A DNA stretch of 56,391 nucleotides from the NCBI GenBank assembly GCA_022446985.1, contig JAKVBD010000032.1, positions 1 through 56,391 on the forward strand, given 5' to 3'. A model generated the notes under the pieces. That model saw only the letters and a program-made list of their open reading frames with translations, did no database searches and was not told the origin of the DNA. A program made the position numbers and the translations under genes. The DNA comes from Lentisphaerales bacterium (GTDB taxonomy: Bacteria; Verrucomicrobiota; Lentisphaeria; Lentisphaerales; Lentisphaeraceae). Positions within the stretch are counted from its first letter, which is position 1, and each line of letters opens with the position of its first letter. Below, one piece after another: positions 1-9,390 of the stretch.

Positions 1-1
1 C

Positions 2-1228
2 GGCGAAGCCCCTCATATAACCCAGGACATTTATACACTGGGCGCCTTGCTTTACAATATCCTAACGGGTAAAGCGCCGGCGGAAAAGGACATCGTTCCG
101 CCTTCTCAATTTAAACCTGAGACACCAACTGGCCTTGAAGCTATCTGCCTCAAAGCTCTCAAAATAAGTCCATCAAATCGATACCAAAAAACAGAAGAAC
201 TTATTGCCGATATAAAGGCCTGGATGTCAGGTTTTGCCCCATCTGCGGAACAGGCATCATTTCAAAAACAACTTAAACTACTCATTTTCCGCCACAAGAC
301 ACTTTCAATCAGTATTCTGGCCAGCCTACTCATTATTTCTTGTCTATCACTCTTCTACATCAACTCTCTTAAAGAAAAGGAAAAGCAAACTCGTATTCAA
401 AGAGATAGAGCCGAAAAAGCTCTTGAACTTTACGACCTTGAAAAAGAGAACCGCGAAAAAATCGCCAAATTGGGAGCTGACTACTTCATCAAACAGGCGA
501 ATCAGTTGGTTACCGCCATGAAACGGGACATGGCCATAGAACTACTCGACTCCATTCCCCAAAAAGATCTTACGGCTAAACAAAAACGCAGCATGAATGC
601 CGTATATGGCAGGGTTTATGTCTATAAACAGAGATTTCAGGCCGCTTACAAAAACCTTCAAAATGCCGAAGGCTACGATAGTGAATTTCTCTTGGAAATA
701 GCTAGAGAGTATGCATCCATTAAAGCCGACGATGATGAAATGCTCACTACTGAACAAACTGTCAAAATTCTCGGGCAACTCAACGAATATGACATTCATC
801 AAGCCCATTGCTTTTATCGGGATCAAGTCCTAAGAATACCTGATTATATAGAGCAGGTTGCCTTAATTGAAAAAATGACTTTTATAAATAACGAATGGAT
901 GGAGAAAGTTAATATAAAATTGACTGTAGAAGATGGAAGGTACCACTTAGATTTATCCAACAATCCTACAATGAGACGGTGGGTTCCAGTCAGGCAAATG
1001 CCACTTACCAGTCTTGATCTTTCAAACAACGGTAAAATGCAGAATGACTTTTCGGTGCTTTACAATATGCCTTTGGAAAAACTGAATATCAGTGGGAGTG
1101 TTGTTAATAAGTTTAACTTTCTGAAAAAGCTTAAGCACTTAAAAACTTTAATCGTTGACCCTCAACAGGCTAAAAACAAAAGCTTTAAAGAATTCTCTAA
1201 AGGCTTAGAAATCGTTGTTGTAAAATAG
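2..1228 (+). CDS. Membrane Ser/Thr protein kinase, C-terminal part (5' end outside window)
   Basis: The frame is open from the first bases, so the catalytic N-terminus lies before the window. What remains is the end of a protein kinase fold: the DIYTLGALLYNILTG helix (helix F region of the C-lobe) and the Arg of the last helix in SNRYQKTEEL. A hydrophobic segment follows (about residues 100-120, ISILASLLIISCLSLFYI), then a charged coiled-coil stretch and a C-terminal region with leucine-rich-repeat-like phrases (TSLDLSNN, LEKLNISG, LKTLIVD). The same architecture occurs in the complete kinase at 16435-18483, so the two are paralogues. Inferred role: membrane-anchored kinase with a sensor or adaptor domain on the other side of the membrane. 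Its own catalytic residues cannot be judged here. An internal TTG at 47 is not the true start. Confidence 0.85.
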   Translation, partial: GEAPHITQDIYTLGALLYNILTGKAPAEKDIVPPSQFKPETPTGLEAICLKALKISPSNRYQKTEELIADIKAWMSGFAPSAEQASFQKQLKLLIFRHKTLSISILASLLIISCLSLFYINSLKEKEKQTRIQRDRAEKALELYDLEKENREKIAKLGADYFIKQANQLVTAMKRDMAIELLDSIPQKDLTAKQKRSMNAVYGRVYVYKQRFQAAYKNLQNAEGYDSEFLLEIAREYASIKADDDEMLTTEQTVKILGQLNEYDIHQAHCFYRDQVLRIPDYIEQVALIEKMTFINNEWMEKVNIKLTVEDGRYHLDLSNNPTMRRWVPVRQMPLTSLDLSNNGKMQNDFSVLYNMPLEKLNISGSVVNKFNFLKKLKHLKTLIVDPQQAKNKSFKEFSKGLEIVVVK

Positions 1229-1273
1229 TCAGATTTAACCGAGCTGGGCCTCGGGGCTCCATAGAAAAGTCAA

Positions 1274-1304
1274 GCCTGAAGCCTGAAACCTGAAACCTGA
1301 AGCC
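1274..1304. repeat. Short tandem repeat, four 7-bp units (RCCTGAA)
   Basis: Four and a half consecutive units of GCCTGAA/ACCTGAA lie between the kinase stop at 1228 and the sigma factor stop at 1347, two convergent genes. The units differ only at the first base. Nothing suggests a function; slipped-strand expansion is the simplest origin. Confidence 0.7.
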
Positions 1305-1346
1305 TATTACCTTAACGCAAAGCGCCGTGAAACCTATCTCCTTTTA

Positions 1347-1922
1347 TCAACCCCATTCCTGATCGATTCTTCTTATCTCAGATGTTAATCTTCTCAGGAC
1401 TCTTTCCTTGTAAACAGAGACTCGATTGGGTGGAATATCCAAAGCCTCGGCAACCTCCGGGCGGCGTTTGCCTTCATTGAGCATTTCAAAGGTTTTGATA
1501 ACCAATTCAGGAAAAAGAGGACGAATATTTTCCATGGCGCGAACGACGGCATATTTCTTCCAACTGTCTTCAGCAATGCGTTCAATTTCCGGTAGGATAT
1601 CCGAAGTATCCTCACAGTACTTCTGCTGGCGCTCTGTTCGCCTTTGAGATCCGCGAAAGAAGTTCTTGACTGCATTTCCGGTAATAGTACACAACCAACC
1701 GCGAAAGCGACCATTTTTGGAGTATTTAAATTCAGGAAGTTTATCCCAAAGCTTAAGAAGTACATCTTGCGTCAACTCTTCAGAATCGTGATGATTCAGG
1801 TTCATCTGACGGCATACAGAATAAACAAATGGCCTGTAGGTATCGACAAAATCCTCCCAGGACTGTTCGTCATGGCGGTCGCGTATTTTTTCTAGAAGAG
1901 TTAAGCGTGTATTTTCATTCAT
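1347..1922 (-). CDS. ECF-type RNA polymerase sigma factor
   Basis: The 191-residue protein has the sigma-70 region 2 pattern: SWEDFVDTYRPFVYSVC, then the DSEELTQDVLLKLW helix and the FRGWLCTITGNAVKNFFR segment that contacts the -10 element. The C-terminal third (RRPEVAEALDIPPNRVSVYKERV) is a helix-turn-helix of region 4 type for -35 recognition. It belongs to the same family as the sigma factor at 15843-16430, which is in an operon with a kinase. Here the nearest kinase is convergent (stop at 1228), so co-transcription is not seen, although a kinase partner may lie elsewhere. No anti-sigma gene is adjacent. The ATG start gives the conserved N-terminus. Confidence 0.88.
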   Translation of the reverse strand: MNENTRLTLLEKIRDRHDEQSWEDFVDTYRPFVYSVCRQMNLNHHDSEELTQDVLLKLWDKLPEFKYSKNGRFRGWLCTITGNAVKNFFRGSQRRTERQQKYCEDTSDILPEIERIAEDSWKKYAVVRAMENIRPLFPELVIKTFEMLNEGKRRPEVAEALDIPPNRVSVYKERVLRRLTSEIRRIDQEWG

Positions 1923-2021
1923 AAAAATACACTAAAACGAAAGCGGCAAAACTTCTATCTTTTTGAATAAGGAACAAGGGAAATATAAAAGTCTGCTCCT
2001 TTTTTCTCCCAAAAGCAGCTG

Positions 2022-3236
2022 CTAAATCTCATACTTTCCGGTACTCGAACCAAATGCATCTCGATTCACTCCCATCTTTTGCATCAAATTGACATAAAGA
2101 TTTCCAAGAGCTTCCCGTTTCTCACCAAAATCGACATAACCTTTATGAGCCAAGCCTCCACCAGCAACAATTACCGGTGGTCGAGCCGCGCTGTGATTAT
2201 TTGGATTCTCCAAACCACTGCCGAATAAACAAATGGTCGAATCCAGTAAGTCCGACTCCTTCAGGTCTTTGAGAAAAGCTGCCAGTATATTAAACATCTC
2301 TGATTCAATAATCCGCAATTGGTTCATCTTATCCTCCTGCTTGCGGTGATGAGACAGATCATGATACCCGGCCTCTACTCCTTCAAGCGCAATAGTACGG
2401 CGAGTCTGACCAAAGTCATAGGTAATAAGCGATGTAGAATTATTTTCCAAAGCTAATTTAAAAAGGCCGGTAAAAGCTCTAAAATTGGTCATTTCATCGC
2501 GGTTATTTTTGGGGAACACCATACGCTCAACTTTAGGCATTGGTTTATCCAACCACATCTCATGTACTTCCAGTGACTGTTCCACTTCGCGAACGGCGGT
2601 AAAATACTGATCCAGTTTTTGGTTGTCGGCCTTACTGTATTTTCCTTTCAGTTTTGAGGAATAATACGAGTAAGTATCCAAAATACTTTTTCCCTCTGCC
2701 AACTCTCGACGACGAGCCGCGATTTGTTGAGGCTTTCCTCCTAAAAACATTTTGGCAAAGACTTCTGCCGGATTTGACTCAACCGGTATTTTTATACCGG
2801 ATCGAGTATAAGAGGCTCCAGCCCGTAAACCACAGCCGGTAACCAAGGACTTGAAACGGATTTCTCCTTTATAACGCAAGTCAGCAATTTCCTGATCAAT
2901 AGAAATATTATTCACTTTTAAATCATCACTCCCACAGGTCAGGAAATAATAGTTTGAAGTATGCTCGCCATTAATTCCCGGGTTATGAAAACCATTAAAT
3001 AAAGTCACCTGACCTTCAAGCTCTTTGAGTTTAGACATGTATTCTGAACTAAAGACACTCTCTCCCTGTTTAGGGTACAAGTACTGGTGTAAGAAACCAA
3101 AAGGCATCTGCATCGCTACAAGATTCAGCTGCTTAGCAGAAGCTTTAGATTGTTCTGCGGTACTTTCCAGAAATGGCAGGGCTAAAGCAACTCCACCGGC
3201 CATTTTTAAAATATTTCTACGAGAATAAACCTGCAT
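2022..3236 (-). CDS. DUF1552 secreted protein with Tat-like signal
   Basis: The 404-residue protein starts with SRRNILKMAGGVALALPFLES, a twin-arginine-type signal, and carries the DUF1552 body: the GxxHxSNYYFLTCG segment near residue 95, SIDQEIAD, YDLSHH and SGLENPNNHSAARPPVIVAGGG. Members are encoded almost always beside DUF1592 cytochrome-like proteins in planctomycetes and relatives; the biochemical role is not established. The fold resembles alkaline phosphatase/sulfatase-type proteins (family knowledge, not shown here). Its start follows the stop of the DUF1592 gene (3238) with a one-base gap, so the two are translationally linked. A paralogue is at 10935-12236. Confidence 0.87.
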   Translation of the reverse strand: MQVYSRRNILKMAGGVALALPFLESTAEQSKASAKQLNLVAMQMPFGFLHQYLYPKQGESVFSSEYMSKLKELEGQVTLFNGFHNPGINGEHTSNYYFLTCGSDDLKVNNISIDQEIADLRYKGEIRFKSLVTGCGLRAGASYTRSGIKIPVESNPAEVFAKMFLGGKPQQIAARRRELAEGKSILDTYSYYSSKLKGKYSKADNQKLDQYFTAVREVEQSLEVHEMWLDKPMPKVERMVFPKNNRDEMTNFRAFTGLFKLALENNSTSLITYDFGQTRRTIALEGVEAGYHDLSHHRKQEDKMNQLRIIESEMFNILAAFLKDLKESDLLDSTICLFGSGLENPNNHSAARPPVIVAGGGLAHKGYVDFGEKREALGNLYVNLMQKMGVNRDAFGSSTGKYEI

Positions 3237-3237
3237 C

Positions 3238-5682
3238 TTACTTACTCCTGAAAATTTTGCTTTTTACCAGCTCATGAATAAGTGTTCTGGCACCATAATC
3301 TTTACTTGAAGCTCTGGCGATAATCTTATCGACTTCCGGCTGATCGCTGAAAGTTAAGGATTGACCGGTGGCATAAGTCGTCAGCTTATTAAGAAAGTTT
3401 TCAACTACCAAATCTTTGTCTTTTAAAACCAGCTTCTTAAATTCCTGAATACTGTTAAACTTTGAGCCATCAGTCATGGCATCGGCATTCTCAACCTTTC
3501 TTGCTAAGCGATAACCTTTTTTGCCTTTATAAGCACGGTACTTATCTCTAAATCCACCAATCGGATCAAAACTTTCAAAGGCAAATCCCGGAGGGTCTAT
3601 TTTGCGGTGACATCCAGCACAGGAACTATTCGATCGATGTTCTGCCAATCCTTCTCGCAAAGAAGTCTTGCCTGTGGCTTCAGGCTCAAATGCAGGTACG
3701 GCATCTGGAGGCGATGGAAGTGGAGTCCCCATGATACTTTCTAGAAACCAAACTCCGCGGGTTATAGGCGAAGTCACCGTACCATTTGCTGTCACTTTGA
3801 GAATACTTCCCTGAGTAATCACACCGCCTCGCTCGTGATTTTCCGGTAACTTCACAGGACGTATATCCATCCCACTTACACCTTTTATTCCATAGTGTTT
3901 AGCCAGACGGTAATTCAACATGGCAAAATCTGAGTCAATGATATTTTCAACTGATAAATCTTTTTGAATAAGTTCGCTTATAAAAGAGTTCGTCTCCTCT
4001 TTCATGAGATGTACCAGTGGCTTACTGGCTTCAGGGTAAAGTCGAGGGTCAGGACTAGTTACATCGATATCTTTGAGATTTAACCATTGATCAGTTAGAT
4101 CACCAACAAACCGATCTGACTTCTGGCTATTGAGAAGACGCTCTACCTGTTGTGTTAGAACCTCTCCGTTGAGTTTTCCTTGAGCCGCCAAGTTCAGAAG
4201 TTCTGCATCCGGCTGGGAATTCCACAAGAAGTAAGATAAACGAGCCGCCAACTGGAATTGGTCAAGATCACCTTTTGTTTCAACTTTATAAAGACTTGTA
4301 GGAGAACATAAAATCGCTTTATATGCTGTGAATAATGATACCTTAAGATTGTTGGTCTCTTTTAAACGCGAATTAAATAAATTTACATAAAGCGCGTACT
4401 CACTTTCCGGCACCTGACTGCTGTAAACTTTATCCATGAAATTTTTAATCAGAGTCTTGCCCTCTTCAGCAGATTGGTTATTTCGCTGAGGGACATAATT
4501 TACTTTGCCTCTTTTTTTACCAGTGGATTTAAATCTCACTTTTCCCCAAACCAACTTATGCCTTTTAAGAGGCCATTGATCATAAAATGGCCCTTCTACG
4601 ACTATGTCTTTTAGGGCTACTGCCGGCTGTTCTAAAATTCTGGCGCCTGAATTTTTATGTTTGGCTTCAGGGACAGAAAAACAAATCTTTGAATCCGCTT
4701 CCAGCCAGACTCTTTCTTCATGTTCCTGCCACTCTTCCGGTTTCACATCATAAAAATTGAAGTGCTGCCAGTCACTCTGTACTAAAGTTGTGGAATCAGA
4801 GAAAAACTTAAGAAGGTAAGGCTCCTGAGTTTTTACAGCCTTAGCTTTGAACTTAACCGTATAGTATCCAGAGTGTTTGACTTTATTCGAAAGAGCAGCA
4901 GGTCGACAATGACCGGCATAACCATTTGTATACAGCCATGTTTCGCCATTCTCCTGAATAACTCCTGCATGGTACTGTTCCTTGTCACCATACAAAACAA
5001 TTTTTTCATTGATACTCTTAGATTCAGGCTTAGCTCCCGGAACTGTAGCATTGTCCAAAACACTGCCAACGGCGTTTAAATAATTACTCAAGTGAACCGA
5101 TGAAAAATCCAGAGATTCGTGGTTCTTATGAAAACCATGGTAAGTCCCATCTTCAGGCAAAAAACGGGCGACATTCAGGTAAGGCATCCCAAAAAGGTCT
5201 TTAATGTTGTTCTCAAACTCCCGGCGAGTTAAACGACGAACTACAGTCCGGCCATTCTCCTCCTTGAGACTCTCTTCAGCTTGAGCCAATTCAAATTCCA
5301 GATCTTCTAGAAAAACTTGAACTGATTCATGTCCCGGCTTCTTTTTAGGCGGCATGCGGTCATCTTTGCCGGCATAGTAAACTTTTTCCCAGAATTTGAA
5401 TGACTTCTCATTCCCGAATTCCCAGACTTTATCATCCAGCTGTAAGTCTCCCTTCTGGACATCTTCATCATGGCACTTAAAACAATTATCTGCTAAAAAC
5501 TGATGAGACTTTGAAGTTACCACTACAGCCTGCTCTTTATTTGGGGCTGACACTATGTCTTCTACCATCTGAGTCTTAGCTTTTTTGGCAACTTCATGGC
5601 GTACTATGGGAACAGATAAGGCAGCGCTGACAATCACCGCCGTCAATATAAATTGAGTTGTTGTAAAAAAGGTTCGCTTCAT
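3238..5682 (-). CDS. DUF1587/DUF1592/DUF1588/DUF1585 protein with two CXXCH haem motifs
   Basis: The 814-residue protein has an N-terminal hydrophobic segment (TQFILTAVIVSAALSVPIV, signal anchor or signal peptide), then a planctomycete-type cytochrome domain with CFKCH near residue 66. It is followed by RRLTRREFENNIKDLFG (DUF1587), FQLAARLSYFLWNSQPDAELL (DUF1592), HERGGVITQGSILKVTANGTVTSPITRGVW (DUF1588, with CAGCHRKIDPPGFAFE as second CXXCH) and a C-terminal DUF1585 segment (LTTYATGQSLTF). Two CXXCH sites predict covalent c-type haem outside the cytoplasm. It is the first gene of an operon with the DUF1552 gene at 2022-3236. The function is unknown; an exported redox or polymer-degrading role is an inference. 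Confidence 0.87.
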   Translation of the reverse strand: MKRTFFTTTQFILTAVIVSAALSVPIVRHEVAKKAKTQMVEDIVSAPNKEQAVVVTSKSHQFLADNCFKCHDEDVQKGDLQLDDKVWEFGNEKSFKFWEKVYYAGKDDRMPPKKKPGHESVQVFLEDLEFELAQAEESLKEENGRTVVRRLTRREFENNIKDLFGMPYLNVARFLPEDGTYHGFHKNHESLDFSSVHLSNYLNAVGSVLDNATVPGAKPESKSINEKIVLYGDKEQYHAGVIQENGETWLYTNGYAGHCRPAALSNKVKHSGYYTVKFKAKAVKTQEPYLLKFFSDSTTLVQSDWQHFNFYDVKPEEWQEHEERVWLEADSKICFSVPEAKHKNSGARILEQPAVALKDIVVEGPFYDQWPLKRHKLVWGKVRFKSTGKKRGKVNYVPQRNNQSAEEGKTLIKNFMDKVYSSQVPESEYALYVNLFNSRLKETNNLKVSLFTAYKAILCSPTSLYKVETKGDLDQFQLAARLSYFLWNSQPDAELLNLAAQGKLNGEVLTQQVERLLNSQKSDRFVGDLTDQWLNLKDIDVTSPDPRLYPEASKPLVHLMKEETNSFISELIQKDLSVENIIDSDFAMLNYRLAKHYGIKGVSGMDIRPVKLPENHERGGVITQGSILKVTANGTVTSPITRGVWFLESIMGTPLPSPPDAVPAFEPEATGKTSLREGLAEHRSNSSCAGCHRKIDPPGFAFESFDPIGGFRDKYRAYKGKKGYRLARKVENADAMTDGSKFNSIQEFKKLVLKDKDLVVENFLNKLTTYATGQSLTFSDQPEVDKIIARASSKDYGARTLIHELVKSKIFRSK

Positions 5683-5844
5683 TGAGTCTTTATCCTGAAT
5701 TTGACCTTAATTACTAACAACTACATAGGAAATGACTTCGCAATGAAAAATTTTATAAAAAAACATTATCGCTAAAACCTGAATAAGTTTTTATAAGTCT
5801 GGGCTATTTCTTTATGTGTTATACAAAAAAGTGCGTGTTTGAAA

Positions 5845-6459
5845 ATGAAAAAATTTACTCTTATAGAACTTTTGCTCGTCGTAGCTCTAATTGGTATTCT
5901 AACCACCCTTCTCATGCCTTCCATTTCAAAGGCAAGAAGCAAAGCCAGACAACAAGTTTGTCTAAGCAATCAAAGACAAGTTCACCTTGCAACTACAGCC
6001 TATATGGTAGAAGCAAACAGGTATGGTCCCCGAAGCTATTCCAAATCGAATAAGTGGATATCAAGATTAAAATATTCCTACATAAACGACGAGGCATTCG
6101 TTTGTCCTGAAGGAACCCCTCTTCCATATACAAACAGCACTCACATAGCTATGAACAACTACATTTCCGGAAAACACGATAGCACTACAGGCGCCTCAAT
6201 AGTAGAACCCAAGCCACTGCTTACGGGCACACCAAATGAAACTTGTCTTTTAACAGACTCTTACAAAACATGGTCTGGTGTTTTTTACTGGAGTATGACC
6301 GATGCCAGAATTCTTGATCCAAATCTACAGGACAGAAAAGCTCGCCATGACTTAAAAGCAAATATTACTTATCTCGATGGCCATAGCATTTCTGTAAGGG
6401 CAGCCTTTCTAAAATCGAAATCCTCAAAGGAAGATACCTTCTGGGATCCCGAGCAGTAA
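5845..6459 (+). CDS. Pseudopilin-like protein with prepilin N-terminus and H-X9-DG motif
   Basis: The N-terminus KKFTLIELLLVVALIGILTT is a type IV prepilin/type II secretion pseudopilin signal: a short basic leader, Glu at mature position 5 and a hydrophobic helix. The residue before the cleavage site is Lys rather than the usual Gly. CLSNQRQ follows the helix, as in PVC-group pseudopilins, and near the C-terminus is an H-X9-DG arrangement (His of ARHD, then YLDGH). An in-frame TTG lies two codons earlier, but the ATG at 5845 gives the standard MKKFTLIE form. A second pseudopilin follows at 6704 and a decayed one lies at 14908-15599. Probably membrane-tethered or exported; partner proteins are unknown. 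Confidence 0.82.
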   Translation: MKKFTLIELLLVVALIGILTTLLMPSISKARSKARQQVCLSNQRQVHLATTAYMVEANRYGPRSYSKSNKWISRLKYSYINDEAFVCPEGTPLPYTNSTHIAMNNYISGKHDSTTGASIVEPKPLLTGTPNETCLLTDSYKTWSGVFYWSMTDARILDPNLQDRKARHDLKANITYLDGHSISVRAAFLKSKSSKEDTFWDPEQ

Positions 6460-6502
6460 AGCTATTTCTAACTTCATCAAGTCAAATTCAACCAATACTT
6501 CT

Positions 6503-6544
6503 GGAGCTTTTTTACAGCCCCCAAACTTAAACAAAAAAAGCTCC
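6503..6544. terminator. Inverted repeat between pseudopilin genes, possible terminator
   Basis: GGAGCTTTTTT (6503-6513) and AAAAAAAGCTCC (6533-6544) form a stem of 11 pairs with a loop of about 20 bases. It lies 44 bases after the first pseudopilin stop. The A/T run is inside the stem rather than after it on either strand, so this is not a classical intrinsic terminator; it may still end transcription. Confidence 0.45.
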
Positions 6545-6703
6545 GCCGTATCACATTCTATTCCTTTATTCTGTTAATGTCTTCAAAGCAGGTGACATGC
6601 ATTTTTTGAACTTCTTGTAATTTTTGTGGAAAAATAGAGGATTCCTGTATAGCAGTCACTGCATAACATATATTAGAAAATCTCTACCTCATAGAAGGTC
6701 ATT

Positions 6704-7414
6704 ATGAAGACGTTTACATTGATTGAATTACTTATAGTTATTGCCGTGATTGGCATATTGATTTCTATTTTGTTACCTTCCTTAAACAATGCCAAAGAAA
6801 AAGCGGCCATTTCCGTTTGTATGAGTAATCAGGCTCAAACTATGAGAGGCCTGACCATTTTCGCGACCGAGAATGCCCAAAAGGATCTTCCTCCAGCTGA
6901 AGTCACCGGCGAATGGCGAACCATGAAAAATAAACACAAACCCATGGGGCTGGGCTACCTTGTGAAACAAAACCTCATTGATTCGCGTATTCTTTACTGT
7001 CCATCATGGGAGCATCCCGTCGCTCAATTCAATACTAAATCCAATAATGGAAAATTTGGTGGCTTCCATGAAAACATGGATGACAATCCGTCCAAATTCA
7101 CCTGGACCAGCATAGCCTACCGGCTTTTTCCCGATATCGAAAACAGTTTTCGTCCTGTAAATCTCATGAAAGATGATTCTAATCTCGCAGTTCTTTCTGA
7201 CCACTGGACTCGAAGAGGCAACAATGACTTCGGCTGGGATGAAGGAAATGGAAAGTTTGGTCATAGCCAAGGCAAAAACTATGTAACTTCCTACCTTAGT
7301 GGTACTGTCAGACTCAAGTTTGATAAAGCCAAGGCATTGATCACCCTAAGCGTAAAACACAGTGAGAATCATAATATCGAAGAGCACTGGGAAAAATATT
7401 TTGACCTTAAATAA
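6704..7414 (+). CDS. Pseudopilin-like protein (prepilin N-terminus)
   Basis: The 236-residue protein begins MKTFTLIELLIVIAVIGILI, a prepilin signal with Thr before the cleavage site, Glu5 and a long hydrophobic helix, then LLPSLNNAKEKA and CMSNQAQ. The C-terminal part has YCPSWEHPVAQF and a HSQGKNYVTSYLSGTVR segment. This last phrase aligns with the remnant at 14908-15599 (HEGK-stop-YNVNYMDGFVR), so the two come from one subfamily. The upstream ATG is preceded by GAAGGTC at a suitable distance. It is separated from the pseudopilin at 5845 by 244 bases holding an inverted repeat, so the two may be independent units. Confidence 0.84.
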   Translation: MKTFTLIELLIVIAVIGILISILLPSLNNAKEKAAISVCMSNQAQTMRGLTIFATENAQKDLPPAEVTGEWRTMKNKHKPMGLGYLVKQNLIDSRILYCPSWEHPVAQFNTKSNNGKFGGFHENMDDNPSKFTWTSIAYRLFPDIENSFRPVNLMKDDSNLAVLSDHWTRRGNNDFGWDEGNGKFGHSQGKNYVTSYLSGTVRLKFDKAKALITLSVKHSENHNIEEHWEKYFDLK

Positions 7415-8004
7415 GGGATCACAGCTATCCCATAAAATCAGAATCTTATAACATTAATTTCGAGCCTCAATTCTTCTCTTCGTGAACTCAGAGCTCTTTG
7501 TGGTTTCAATTAATATTTTTTACCACAGACAAGGTGAATTGCGGAGCAAGAGAGGATAGTCAGGTCTAGGACTCAAAGAGCTCGAAGGGGCGGCTGCAGT
7601 TAAGGCAACCCTGCCTTTGAAGTAATTTATTTGGCTTCAAGATACTCCAATTAAACGACTTATAGAAATTTACCCCCCCTTATGAGATGCTTATGGTATT
7701 TTATCACAAACATTCCATAGGAATCAGTTTTGTTTTTCCTCTGTGCCCCCAGTGTCCTCTGTGGTTCAATATCATTCTTTGCCCAAAACGGTTCCCTATA
7801 TGTTTTCTACCACCGAGATCACTGAGACCACGGAGTTTTTAGATGCCAGCTTCATGATGGTATGGCAATTATATTTTGAGGATGATTCATTAGATTTTAT
7901 GAATGAAGTTTATTTATGCTTAGGGATTCTGAGAATTGGTCCGAAACAGAGTTTTATGTGACCATTGTAATAATGATTCTGTACAAGTGTCTCCTCATCT
8001 CAAT
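7415..8004. repeat. 590-base intergenic stretch with degenerate CTCTGTGGT-type repeats
   Basis: No convincing gene is present; the one open frame (7743-7961) has low-quality composition and overlaps repeats. The stretch holds four related degenerate elements rich in CTCTGTG/CCACGGAG: 7476-7508 and 7736-7768 in one orientation, and about 7520-7545 and 7809-7835 in the other. Paired opposite elements could fold into hairpins. Similar CCACAGAG...CACGGAG tracts occur between genes in several environmental bacteria (general recollection). The stretch also has a small GGGAT...ATCCC hairpin just after the pseudopilin stop and a run of C at about 7672. Confidence 0.5.
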
Positions 8005-9378
8005 CTACTCCGACATATTTCTTGACTTTTTCACACTCAATACTCCTTCTATCTCCCGTCCTTTATCCCCCTGAGATTCCATCCATACTAAAAGCTTTTC
8101 TTTGAGATTTCTCACGACATCGGCATACTCTGGATTGGCGGCTAAATTGGTCAATTCATAGGGATCTTCACTCACTTTATAGAGTTCCAATACTGGGCGG
8201 TGCTGATACCTTTTCAAAAGCCATAAAGCGTCGTTATCCACTACTGCTTTTTGACGCCAGGACTCTATCCATCCAAGATAATCGCGGCGCCCCTCATTCC
8301 AGCTTTGCGGATCCATAAAGGTCGCATTGGTGAATTTATTTTCCGGATGCAGATTGAGGATAAGTTTAAAGTCTTTCGAGCGTATGGAGCGAATTCCATA
8401 AGGCTCCTGACAGCCATTTACGCCAACCGTTGTTTGAATGCCAAATACATATTCTTTGTGATGCGTAGCTTCGCCGGTTAAGACCTTTTTAAAACTTTTG
8501 CCATCAAGCGGAATGACAGGCTCTCCCCCGGCAAACTCAACTAGAGTCGGAACCAGATCGACATATTCCACCATGGCAGCAGATGTCACACCGTCACTGA
8601 CCTTTCCCGGGAACCGGGCAATCATTGCACTCTGTAAACCACCATCATAGCAAGTCCACTTTTCAAAAGGAAAGAGATTTCCATGTTCACTTAAAACAAT
8701 TACCAGAGTGTTTTTCTCTAAACCGTGTTTTTGAAGAAGTATTAAAGATCTCCCCACTTGAGAGTCAAAGTAGGTCAACTCTGCGAGATAACGACTGTAA
8801 GCCAGCCGGGTTTCAGCAGTATCAACCAGATGCGGAGGTAGTTTCAATTTCTCCCGCGGGTACTGTGAAGGATCCCCCTGAGTCCATGGCACATGCGGAT
8901 CCATACTCATAACAAATAGACAAAAAGCTTTATTTACTGCCTTCGCTTCATCCATAAACTCATCAATAAATTTGAAATCTACTTTTTTGTCCTTGGAGTA
9001 CTCAAAAGAAAAAACCGACTGTGGCTTAACATGACGTTTGCCGACCAGGCCGACTTTATATTCCAAAGGCTTTAAATGATGGACGATGCTCTTCATATGA
9101 CCATGAGCTTTAGAGTGATTCCTGAAGCCGCCATTTCTCACCGGATAAATTCCCGTTAATAGGTTCATGCGAGTCGGTGCACACATAGCAGCAGCCTGAA
9201 AACAATGGGTAAATTTCATGCCTTCAGTCGCCAGTTTACTTATATATGGAGTCTTCGCCTGCCCACCATAAACCTCCATGTCACGCATGGGCGCATCATC
9301 GGCCATAATAATCAAGAAATTTGGTTTTTCTGCCAGGCAACTCACAGCCAAGAAAAAAAATATAAAGAACAATTTCAA
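8005..9378 (-). CDS. Secreted sulfatase (type I, Cys-type)
   Basis: A signal peptide (KLFFIFFFLAVSCLA) precedes NFLIIMADDAP, the metal-binding aspartate pair, and the formylglycine motif CAPTR at Cys66. DPHVPWTQ, LSEHGNLFPF and DLVPTLVEFAGG complete the arylsulfatase fold. A second metal site (SEHG, in place of the usual SDHG) is present. The start is TTG, 12 bases after the stop of the upstream sulfatase, with AAGG ahead of it. Together with 9391-10722 it forms a two-sulfatase operon. The substrate cannot be told from sequence; carbohydrate sulfate esters are likely given the organism. It needs conversion of Cys66 by a formylglycine enzyme that is not found intact in this window. Confidence 0.9.
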   Translation of the reverse strand: MKLFFIFFFLAVSCLAEKPNFLIIMADDAPMRDMEVYGGQAKTPYISKLATEGMKFTHCFQAAAMCAPTRMNLLTGIYPVRNGGFRNHSKAHGHMKSIVHHLKPLEYKVGLVGKRHVKPQSVFSFEYSKDKKVDFKFIDEFMDEAKAVNKAFCLFVMSMDPHVPWTQGDPSQYPREKLKLPPHLVDTAETRLAYSRYLAELTYFDSQVGRSLILLQKHGLEKNTLVIVLSEHGNLFPFEKWTCYDGGLQSAMIARFPGKVSDGVTSAAMVEYVDLVPTLVEFAGGEPVIPLDGKSFKKVLTGEATHHKEYVFGIQTTVGVNGCQEPYGIRSIRSKDFKLILNLHPENKFTNATFMDPQSWNEGRRDYLGWIESWRQKAVVDNDALWLLKRYQHRPVLELYKVSEDPYELTNLAANPEYADVVRNLKEKLLVWMESQGDKGREIEGVLSVKKSRNMSE

Positions 9379-9390
9379 GACCAGTTTACC

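Noticed and set aside
1274..1304. Tandem 7-bp repeats as a CRISPR array
   Set aside because: There are no spacers and units are far too short.
5839..5847. TTG start for the first pseudopilin
   Set aside because: The ATG two codons later gives the usual MKKFTLIE form.
7743..7961. Open frame as a small gene
   Set aside because: It begins inside degenerate repeats, has no ribosome-binding site and no family look.
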